Shown: positions 1 through 4,743 of the stretch, one piece after another
Position numbering within the stretch: position 1 is the stretch's first letter
Layout: each line of letters starts with the position of its first letter
Source: an uncultured Clostridia bacterium
Lineage (GTDB): Bacteria; Bacillota; Clostridia; Oscillospirales; Ruminococcaceae
Assembly: GCA_947427325.1 (NCBI GenBank)
Contig: CANEHP010000119.1
Location: forward strand, 1 to 6,786
Length of the DNA: 6,786 nucleotides
Reading direction: 5' to 3'
Made by a program: the position numbers and the translations under genes
The notes under the pieces: generated by a model
Database searches by the model: none
Seen by the model: only the letters and a program-made list of their open reading frames with translations
Told to the model about the DNA's origin: nothing

Positions 1-1161
1 AGTTTTTCCGTATTCGCCTCTCACAAGACCCTTAAACTCTTTTGTAACCGTCTTGTAACGCTCGCCCGTAATTACGTTAAACACCGCCTGTGTACCGACA
101 ATTTGCGAGGTAGGCGTTACCAAAGGAGGATATCCTGCGTCCTCTCTTACTCTCGGCACTTCCTTAAGCACCTCGTCAAGCTTATCCGACTTGCCCGCCT
201 GTTTAAGCTGGGAAATAAGGTTGGAAAGCATACCGCCGGGTACTTGATATAAAAGCGTGTTCGCATTAACGCCCATAACCTTGGGGTCAAGCTGTCCGCT
301 CTTAAGATACTTTTCACGAAGAGTCTGGAAGTAGTCCCTTACCTCGTTCAAGGCATGCAGGTCAAGACCGGTGTCATACTCCGTACCCTGCAAAGCCGCA
401 ACCATAGATTCGGTAGAGGGGTGGCTTGTACCCATGGCAAGGGGAGAAATAGCGGTATCGATTACGTCTGCTCCTGCCTCAATGCCCTTTAACAGCGACA
501 TGGAAGCAAGTCCCGAGGTGTAGTGCGAGTGAAGCTGAATGGGGATCTTGACCGCCGCCCTTAACGCCTTTACAAGCTCATAGGTGGTATAGGGCTTTAA
601 CAGACCCGCCATATCCTTGATACAGATACTGTCTGCTCCCTCGTCCTCAAGCTGCTTTGCAAATTCCACAAATTTTTCGTTGGTGTGAACGGGGCTTAAG
701 GTATAGCTGATACAGCCCTGGAAGTGTGCGCCCTCCTTTTTTGCCGCTTTTATGGATGTTTTCATATTTCTTATATCGTTAAGAGCGTCAAAAATTCTTA
801 TTACGTCAATGCCGTTGGCAACGCACTTCTGAACGAAGTATTCAAGCACATCGTCCGCATAGTGGCGGTAGCCCAGCATATTTTGTCCTCTGAACAGCAT
901 TTGAAGCTTGGAATTGGGCATTTCCTTACGAAGAATACGAAGTCTGTCCCAAGGGTCTTCGTCCAAAAATCTAAGGCAGGAGTCAAAGGTCGCACCGCCC
1001 CAGCATTCAACGGAACGATAGCCGATTTTGTCCATAGTGCCTAAAATAGGGCGCATTTCGTCCATTGTCATTCTTGTGGCAATAAGGGACTGATGAGCGT
1101 CACGAAGGACGGTTTCGGTAATTCCGACTTTCTTTTGATTAGCCAAATTTTCGTTTGCCAT
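1..1161 (-). CDS. oadA: Oxaloacetate decarboxylase alpha / transcarboxylase 5S-type subunit, partial (C-terminus beyond window)
   Basis: The frame is open from an ATG at 1161 to the left edge (387 codons, no stop). It is a DRE-TIM metallolyase-type carboxyltransferase that moves a carboxyl group between carboxybiotin and pyruvate/oxaloacetate in the cytoplasm. Visible family motifs are TVLRDAHQSLIATRM (residues 18-31, metal-ligand Asp21), LFRGQNMLGYRHYADD (89-104), SICIKDMAG (178-186, Lys182 in the place of the carbamylated lysine) and QLHSHYTSG (209-217, metal-ligand His211 and His213). The helical PYC_OADA region begins near residue 300. The biotin domain fused to classical OadA is probably absent, because a separate biotin carrier gene lies 24 bp upstream; the missing C-terminus prevents certainty. 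An AAAGGAG ribosome site lies 11 nt before the ATG. The product could equally be called a pyruvate carboxylase B or transcarboxylase 5S subunit; sequence alone does not separate these. Confidence 0.93.
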   Translation of the reverse strand, partial: MANENLANQKKVGITETVLRDAHQSLIATRMTMDEMRPILGTMDKIGYRSVECWGGATFDSCLRFLDEDPWDRLRILRKEMPNSKLQMLFRGQNMLGYRHYADDVLEYFVQKCVANGIDVIRIFDALNDIRNMKTSIKAAKKEGAHFQGCISYTLSPVHTNEKFVEFAKQLEDEGADSICIKDMAGLLKPYTTYELVKALRAAVKIPIQLHSHYTSGLASMSLLKGIEAGADVIDTAISPLAMGTSHPSTESMVAALQGTEYDTGLDLHALNEVRDYFQTLREKYLKSGQLDPKVMGVNANTLLYQVPGGMLSNLISQLKQAGKSDKLDEVLKEVPRVREDAGYPPLVTPTSQIVGTQAVFNVITGERYKTVTKEFKGLVRGEYGKT

Positions 1162-1185
1162 AAAGTGTGGAGCTCCTTTCTGAAA

Positions 1186-1554
1186 TTACGCATTAAGGGT
1201 AGCTATAACCGAGCCTGTGGAAACGCTTTCGCCCTTGCTTACGTTAATGGAGGCGATAGTGCCGTCTCTGTCCGCAACTACGTCGTTCTCCATTTTCATA
1301 GCTTCCAACACGGCGATAACAGTACCGTTTTTAACGGTATCGCCCACCTTTGCCTTAACCTCGACAATAGTGCCGGGCATGGGGGCGGAAATTTTTACAT
1401 TTCCCGCTGAGCCTGACGCCTTAGGTGCGGCAGCGGGCTTGGGGGCAGTCTTGGGTGCGGCGGGAGCTGCTGCGGCAGCGGGCGCTCCGCCTTCTGCTTC
1501 TTCAACCGTAACATCATAAGCGGTTCCGTTTACAGTAATATTATATCTTTTCAT
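1186..1554 (-). CDS. Biotin carboxyl carrier protein (biotin/lipoyl-attachment domain protein)
   Basis: This 122-residue protein is the swinging-arm carrier between the two carboxyltransferases encoded on either side. Residues 1-20 form a short N-terminal beta segment (KRYNITVNGTAYDVTVEE), as in 1.3S/GcdC/MmdC proteins. Residues 21-50 are an Ala/Pro/Lys-rich flexible linker. Residues 52-122 form the biotinyl domain, with APMPGTIVEV (57-66) and the biotinylation motif EAMKMEN (84-90). Lys87 is the predicted biotinylated residue, 35 residues from the C-terminus as is usual. A GGAAGGAA-like ribosome site precedes the ATG at 1554. The stop lies 24 bp before the OadA-type gene, and the carboxyltransferase gene ends 42 bp upstream, so the three are very likely one transcription unit. 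The length matches transcarboxylase 1.3S and decarboxylase gamma/C-type carriers. Confidence 0.94.
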   Translation of the reverse strand: MKRYNITVNGTAYDVTVEEAEGGAPAAAAAPAAPKTAPKPAAAPKASGSAGNVKISAPMPGTIVEVKAKVGDTVKNGTVIAVLEAMKMENDVVADRDGTIASINVSKGESVSTGSVIATLNA

Positions 1555-1596
1555 AATACCGATTCCTTCCTCTTACTTTTGTGTATTTATTTTTCC

Positions 1597-2964
1597 TTAA
1601 TATACAAAATTGATGTGCTTGCGTGCGGGAGAAATAACTCTCTTGCCTGAAAGAGCCTCTAAAGCGCCGTTGACTGCGGACCAGATTTCCCCCGCTTCAA
1701 TAACGCCCTCCGCTGCGCCTTTTGCCACTGCGTTTATTGCGCTTGCCTCGTCCGCTGCATATTCTTCCGCCTTCTTATCCAATTCTTCCTTGGAACTGCA
1801 CTCATCGGCGTAAAGGAATACGGCGGCGGCCTTGGGAGTAACGGGAGCGATAACGGCGTTTTCAAGAGCCAAGGTCAAATCCGCATTTGCACCGCAGAAG
1901 ACCGTATAAATTCCGCCCAGCGCATTGCCTGTTATAACGGAGATCTTAGGCGCAGTAGCTGCGGCATAGGCTTGCGCAAGCTTTGCATTGCTGCGTACAG
2001 AGCCTGCAAGCTCCGCCCTGCTGCTGGCTTCAAAGCCCTCGCTGTCCACAAATGTAACAACGGGAATGGAGAAGCTGTCGCAAAGGGTAACAAATCTTGC
2101 GATTTTAGCCGAGTCGTCGGCGGTAAGTCTGTCCGCCGTCTTATTGGTTGCCACAAATCCCACTGTTTTCCAGTTAAGGCTTCCCAAAGCGGTATAGCTC
2201 GCCTTTCCGAATTGGGAGTACAGTTCGATAAGGCTGTCCTTATCCGCTATCGCCTTGACCATTTCCCCGCCCTTTAACGATGGGTCGGCAGTCTGCTCGG
2301 TAACGGCGAAACAGTCGTTTCCGCCAACCTCCAAATTATTCTGAGGCAAAATGGAAACCAATTCCCTCGCTTTTTTCAGCGCCTCCGCCCTGTCCTTAAC
2401 GGTAATGCAGGAAACACCCGACAAAGCGGCGTTTTTCGCCGTGCCTGCGTCCTTAGTTCCGTCGTTTGCAACAAAAGGAGCGGTAACAAACAATTCCGCC
2501 TTTTCCGTCATAATAACAAAATCCGCCATAGCGGCCAAAATGGCGGAAGTGCCGCCGCAAACGCCGCTGACTATGGCAATTTGAGGAGCAACGCCCGAAA
2601 GTGATGCTGAAGCGTTGGCGATTTCGCCGTAAGCGGAAAGAAGCTCTGCCCCTTCCGAAACATCGCCGCCCTTTGAATCGTACACCGCAATAACAGGTGC
2701 GCCGTTTTTAACCGCTTCCTTGTAAAGTCTTACGATTTTTGCCGCGGCAGCCTTGCATACTGCGCCGCTTTTAACGGCCGAATCCTGAATAAAAGCATAG
2801 ACAAGACCGCTTTCAATCTGTCCGAAGCCCGTAACTGCGCTTTCTCCTGTAAATGCGGATAGCTCGGTAAAGCTGTCCTCGTCAAAAAGAGAAAGGAGAG
2901 CGTTTTTAGCTTCGCTTTGCGCAGCTTCTTCCTTTAACTGCGCCAAGGTTTTGTTAGTTGCCAC
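1597..2964 (-). CDS. Divergent acyl-CoA carboxyltransferase subunit (MmdA/AccD/12S-like)
   Basis: This 455-residue protein has the two-lobed crotonase-like carboxyltransferase fold. The N-lobe runs to about residue 215 and the C-lobe covers about 245-450. Recognisable landmarks are ESAVTGFGQIESG (41-53), SGVAPQIAIVSGVCGGTSA (123-141, first oxyanion-hole glycines), SILPQNN (204-210), IARFVTLCDSFSIPVVTFVD (288-307), KISVITGNALGGIYTV (340-355, second oxyanion glycines) and a C-terminal ISPARKH (444-450). It is about 50 residues shorter than the usual 510-520 and strays from consensus: DSGGARIQEG is replaced by DSKGGDVSEG, and the GGSLGE segment is missing. By family it transfers a carboxyl group between a CoA ester (methylmalonyl-, malonyl- or glutaconyl-CoA) and carboxybiotin; the substrate cannot be read here. 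The start is GTG, supported by GGAGG at 2976-2980, 11 nt upstream. It is the first gene of the operon with the biotin carrier and the OadA-type subunit. Confidence 0.9.
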   Translation of the reverse strand: MATNKTLAQLKEEAAQSEAKNALLSLFDEDSFTELSAFTGESAVTGFGQIESGLVYAFIQDSAVKSGAVCKAAAAKIVRLYKEAVKNGAPVIAVYDSKGGDVSEGAELLSAYGEIANASASLSGVAPQIAIVSGVCGGTSAILAAMADFVIMTEKAELFVTAPFVANDGTKDAGTAKNAALSGVSCITVKDRAEALKKARELVSILPQNNLEVGGNDCFAVTEQTADPSLKGGEMVKAIADKDSLIELYSQFGKASYTALGSLNWKTVGFVATNKTADRLTADDSAKIARFVTLCDSFSIPVVTFVDSEGFEASSRAELAGSVRSNAKLAQAYAAATAPKISVITGNALGGIYTVFCGANADLTLALENAVIAPVTPKAAAVFLYADECSSKEELDKKAEEYAADEASAINAVAKGAAEGVIEAGEIWSAVNGALEALSGKRVISPARKHINFVY

Positions 2965-2975
2965 TTTTGTTATGT

Positions 2976-2980
2976 CCTCC
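2976..2980 (-). promoter_or_regulatory. Ribosome binding site fixing the GTG start of the carboxyltransferase
   Basis: On the minus strand GGAGG is followed by 11 nt and then GTG at 2964. No in-frame ATG lies nearby, so this Shine-Dalgarno sequence is the main reason for accepting the GTG start. Confidence 0.75.
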
Positions 2981-2992
2981 GATCTGTTTTTT

Positions 2993-3021
2993 ATAATAAT
3001 AAATGATTTAAAAAGCTTAAA
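2993..3021 (-). promoter_or_regulatory. Possible proximal promoter of the carboxyltransferase operon (weak)
   Basis: On the minus strand a -10-like TATTAT (2993-2998) lies 17 nt downstream of a poor -35 TTTAAG (3016-3021). It would start transcription about 20 nt before the GTG, just leaving room for the GGAGG site. The surroundings are very AT-rich, so a chance match is possible. Stronger promoter-like sequences lie further upstream at 3430-3481. Confidence 0.35.
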
Positions 3022-3060
3022 CGGGGCGGCAAAAACTTTTTTGCGCTCCCGGTTAACCCG

Positions 3061-3184
3061 GTGATGATTTATTGCTTTCTCAAAAAATCAGCGCCGATTT
3101 ATGCCTGCTTTTGGAAAGGCTGTGATGATTTATGCCCGCTGTCAGGAAAGTTGGCGGTAATTTACTGATTATAAAAGAATTTCA
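3061..3184. repeat. Degenerate tandem repeat, about 31-bp period, 3 to 4 copies
   Basis: Four successive units begin at 3061, 3091, 3122 and 3154 (lengths 30, 31 and 32, plus a partial last unit). Each opens with a version of GYGVYGATTTAT: GTGATGATTTAT, GCGCCGATTTAT, GTGATGATTTAT and the diverged GCGGTAATTTAC. Units two and three continue with GCCTGCT or GCCCGCT and end in GGAAAG. Units one and three share an identical 12-mer, 61 bp apart. The spacing is close to three helical turns, which would place equivalent bases on one DNA face. Confidence 0.6.
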
Positions 3185-3284
3185 AAATTCACAAAATAAA
3201 AATCCGCTCCGCCTTGCTCCACTCCTTTTTATTTTGCGAACCGGTCGGAATTTTCCTTGAAAATTCCGACACTTTTTGAAATTC
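3177..3284. repeat. 108-bp three-helix element with 11-bp terminal inverted repeats
   Basis: Three perfect inverted repeats nest as a three-way junction. The outer helix is GAATTTCAAAA (3177-3187) with TTTTGAAATTC (3274-3284), 11 bp. The second is CAAAATAAAAA (3192-3202) with TTTTTATTTTG (3226-3236), 11 bp around a 23-nt loop. The third is GTCGGAATTTTC (3244-3255) with GAAAATTCCGAC (3259-3270), 12 bp around a 3-nt loop. Junction linkers are 4, 7 and 3 nt. On the minus strand the element is followed directly by TTTTAT. No target-site duplication is visible at its ends. It could be a structured RNA, a MITE-like or REP-like repeat, or a combination; its copy number in the genome is unknown. Confidence 0.6.
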
Positions 3285-3314
3285 GTGCTGTCAAAGCAGC
3301 TGTGCTGAAACGCA

Positions 3315-3445
3315 CCCGCTTTCGGGCGGTTCTGCTGAAATATATATCCGCCCTCGGAACAGCCGTGCATATGCCTGCTGTTATACATAAAGAATTGCGG
3401 ATAGATTTTTATCGCCCTATAAACAAGACTGTCAAAAATTTATCC
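3315..3445. repeat. Chain of further inverted repeats (potential RNA stem-loops)
   Basis: Read directly: CCCG (3315-3318) with CGGG (3323-3326); GGGCGG (3324-3329) with CCGCCC (3348-3353), an alternative that competes with the previous stem; AACAGC (3358-3363) with GCTGTT (3377-3382), enclosing GCATATGC; and GGATAGATTTTT (3399-3410) with AAAAATTTATCC (3434-3445), 12 bp with one mismatch around a 23-nt loop. Together with the three-helix element these would give a minus-strand transcript a nearly continuous fold. Confidence 0.5.
3407..3435 (-). promoter_or_regulatory. Possible minus-strand promoter with perfect -35
   Basis: A perfect TTGACA (3430-3435 on the minus strand) is followed after 17 nt by ATAAAA (3407-3412), or after 18 nt by TAAAAA. 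The -10 is poor and the -35 overlaps one arm of an inverted repeat, so this may be a weak or fortuitous second promoter next to the better one at 3453-3481. Confidence 0.3.
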
Positions 3446-3448
3446 ACA
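3440..3448 (+). promoter_or_regulatory. Perfect DnaA-box 9-mer (TTATCCACA)
   Basis: This is an exact match to the consensus DnaA binding site. It sits between tandem ATACATT repeats (3449-3462) and the TTGACA at 3430-3435, covering the predicted start point of the 3453-3481 promoter. I see only one copy in the window, so an origin is not indicated. A regulatory DnaA site or chance (a few per cent for an exact 9-mer in a window this size) remain possible. Confidence 0.4.
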
Positions 3449-3452
3449 ATAC

Positions 3453-3481
3453 ATTATACATTATTTAGTTATTTTTTGCAA
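3453..3481 (-). promoter_or_regulatory. Candidate minus-strand promoter overlapping the end of the 105-residue gene
   Basis: On the minus strand TTGCAA (3476-3481, 4 of 6 to consensus) is followed after exactly 17 nt by a perfect TATAAT (3453-3458). The -35 lies in the last codons of the upstream gene. Transcription would begin near 3446 and run into the structured intergenic region, giving either a leader of about 480 nt for the carboxyltransferase operon or a separate small RNA. The AT-rich setting tempers confidence. Confidence 0.5.
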
Positions 3482-3786
3482 GAGCAATTACAATTTTTTT
3501 CCTCAAAAAAATCCGAAATGGAGGGGATTTCTCTTTTATAGCCGAAAAGCATAAGCTGCCAATCGGGGACGGACGGTTCTATAACCGCCGACGCCGCTCC
3601 CTCATGCTCCGCATTGTTGAGAGAAGCACGGCACACTCCGTCAAAAAGGTACTTATCGCCCCGATATTCGGTAATACGGAAAACTCCGTCCAAAATACTG
3701 CCCTTCATGGAGGCGGCGACCCCTCCATTTTCCTTTGCTTCAAAAACAATATCGGGAAGCTCGTAATTTCTTTTTATTTCTATCAT
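3469..3786 (-). CDS. Hypothetical 105-residue protein with CxCxC C-terminal tail
   Basis: I do not recognise the family. The protein appears soluble, with no signal peptide or membrane segment. Residues 1-85 have alternating hydrophobic and charged stretches suggestive of beta strands (IEIKRNYELPDIVFEAK, GVFRITEYRGDKYLFDGV). The C-terminus is acidic (SDFFEEK, 91-97), then ends in Cys99, Cys101, Cys103 and two lysines; Cys52 is the only other cysteine. The ATG has a good ribosome site (AAGGA, 7-nt spacer), and the gene begins 37 bp after the pseudouridine synthase stop, so the two are probably cotranscribed. It is more likely a real gene than a shadow because of its position, ribosome site and strand. 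No function can be assigned. Confidence 0.72.
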   Translation of the reverse strand: MIEIKRNYELPDIVFEAKENGGVAASMKGSILDGVFRITEYRGDKYLFDGVCRASLNNAEHEGAASAVIEPSVPDWQLMLFGYKREIPSISDFFEEKNCNCSCKK

Positions 3787-3823
3787 ATTTCTTTCCTTTT
3801 TACCGCTGTTTTTTTGAGAAGAA

Positions 3824-4582
3824 TCAGCCTTTCCTGTTTTTCCCTCGGGAAGAATCGGTCCTTCCGATAGCCGCCCTAAGGGTTCTCATCTCCTCGGCGG
3901 TAAGCTCCCTGTACTCTCCGGGCTTCAGCATACCGAGCTTGACTCCGCCCACGCTTGTTCTTTTCAGCCTTGAAACCTCCAAGCCCACGGCGCTGCACAT
4001 TTTTCTTATCTGCCGGTTTTTGCCCTCGGTGATAATAAACTCAAGAACCGTTCTCTCCTGTTCCTCTGTAAGAACATTTACGGTGCAGGGCTGTGTGACT
4101 GCGCCCTCTCCGATCTCTATGCCCGCCGTCATTCTTGCCAGCTGCTCCTCGTTTACCTTTGAGGGTACGGTCACTCGGTAAATTTTGGCGATATGCTTTC
4201 TCGGGTGGGTAATATCGTTGGCAAAAACGCCGTCATTGGTAAGCAGTATAATTCCCTCGCTGTTTTTATCAAGCCGTCCCACGGGATAGACCCTTTCGGG
4301 AACGTCCTTAAGCAGATCCGTAATAAACTTGTCCGAATGGGCGTCCTCCATTGAGGTAAGATACCCTCTGGGCTTATACAGCTTTATATAGCGCAGCTTT
4401 ACCGATTTTGCGTCAAGCTTTTCTCCCCATACGGTAATAATATCCTTGTCGGGGTCTGCCTTGTCGCCCACCGAGGCAAGGCGTCCGTTTACCCTAACGG
4501 CGTTTTTTTCGATCAGCTCTTCCGCTTTTCTCCGAGAGCAGTAGCCGCTGTCGGAAATAATTTTTTGCAGTCTTGTTATCAT
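3824..4582 (-). CDS. rluB: Pseudouridine synthase, RsuA/RluB family
   Basis: This 252-residue enzyme isomerises a specific uridine in ribosomal RNA to pseudouridine; the RluB type acts on the 23S peptidyl-transferase region. An N-terminal S4 RNA-binding domain (residues 3-56, RLQKIISDSGYCSRRKAEELI) is followed by the catalytic domain. The catalytic motif VGRLDKNSEGIILLTNDG spans 101-118, with Asp105 as the nucleophile. Other family motifs are THPRKHIAKIYRV (125-137), EGKNRQIRKMC (186-196) and LKPGEYRELT (219-228). The C-terminus is a short basic tail. I chose the ATG at 4582 because AAAGGA lies 6 nt upstream; an ATG at 4609 would place that ribosome site inside the gene and add nine residues outside the S4 domain. 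The RluB assignment, rather than RsuA, RluE or RluF, is by general resemblance to Bacillota homologues. Confidence 0.92.
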   Translation of the reverse strand: MITRLQKIISDSGYCSRRKAEELIEKNAVRVNGRLASVGDKADPDKDIITVWGEKLDAKSVKLRYIKLYKPRGYLTSMEDAHSDKFITDLLKDVPERVYPVGRLDKNSEGIILLTNDGVFANDITHPRKHIAKIYRVTVPSKVNEEQLARMTAGIEIGEGAVTQPCTVNVLTEEQERTVLEFIITEGKNRQIRKMCSAVGLEVSRLKRTSVGGVKLGMLKPGEYRELTAEEMRTLRAAIGRTDSSRGKNRKG

Positions 4583-4743
4583 TTTAATTCCTTTTTGATT
4601 TTGCGGCAATACCCCGAACCTTGCAAAAAGCTCGGGGCTTGCGCCGTTTGTATACCGCTATGCACCGTGACCGAACCTTTTACGGCAGATCCCGTAACAT
4701 ATTTAACCCGTTCCGATTGTTCTTATCCGACAAAGGGATCGGA
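4583..4743. other. Intergenic gap with three short inverted repeats, no clear terminator
   Basis: Between the permease stop and the pseudouridine synthase start there are three stems: ATCCGA/TCGGAT (4725-4730 with 4739-4744, touching the permease stop), TTACGG/CCGTAA (4680-4685 with 4692-4697, 6-nt loop) and CCCCGA/TCGGGG (4612-4617 with 4632-4637). None is followed by a T-run in the minus-strand direction, so intrinsic termination is not shown. The first stem is placed where a permease terminator would be expected, and the third would lie in the 5' leader of the synthase mRNA. No convincing promoter was found here. Confidence 0.45.

Larger units (their letters stand above)
2965..3468. other. 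504-bp intergenic region, structured and apparently non-coding
   Basis: No frame in this stretch has a start with a ribosome site or a recognisable protein. It contains the weak promoter at 2993-3021, an IR at 3029-3044 (GCAAAAA, CT loop, TTTTTGC), a CCGG/CCGG pair around TTAAC at 3049-3061, a degenerate tandem repeat (3061-3184), a 108-bp three-helix element (3177-3284), further stem-loops up to 3445, a DnaA-box 9-mer and promoter-like sequences near 3407-3481. It is either a long 5' leader of the carboxyltransferase operon, a site with an independent small RNA, or an insertion of a small dispersed repeat. Confidence 0.7.

Noticed and set aside
724..1519. Several plus-strand frames of about 100 residues opposite the OadA-type and biotin carrier genes
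   Set aside because: They are antisense shadows of strongly recognisable minus-strand proteins, without ribosome sites.
3061..3184. CRISPR-like array
   Set aside because: The repeat cores are only about 12 bp and degenerate, the intervening sequence is itself similar between units, and there are no cas genes. It is a degenerate tandem repeat.
3192..3214. Seven-codon leader peptide starting at a GTG after the purine-rich loop
   Set aside because: The reading is too short and lies within helix arms; no amino-acid bias links it to the downstream pathway.
3244..3277. Plus-strand intrinsic terminator (12-bp hairpin then ACTTTTT)
   Set aside because: No plus-strand gene lies upstream to be terminated, and the hairpin fits better as one arm of the three-helix element.
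3182..3388. Minus-strand 68-residue reading frame through the structured intergenic region
   Set aside because: It has no ribosome site, low-complexity Arg/Lys/Ser composition, and runs through inverted repeats that dictate its sequence. It is better explained as non-coding.
3440..3448. Replication origin
   Set aside because: Only one DnaA box is visible, and dnaA, dnaN and other origin genes are absent.
3257..3541. Plus-strand 94-residue reading frame
   Set aside because: It crosses the hairpins and overlaps the end of the 105-residue minus-strand gene antisense. It has no ribosome site and no recognisable motif.
3735..4181. Plus-strand 148-residue reading frame
   Set aside because: It is antisense to the pseudouridine synthase, whose catalytic and S4 motifs are clear on the other strand.
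4612..4637. CCCCGA/TCGGGG hairpin as a terminator
   Set aside because: The loop is 14 nt and no T-run follows in either direction.
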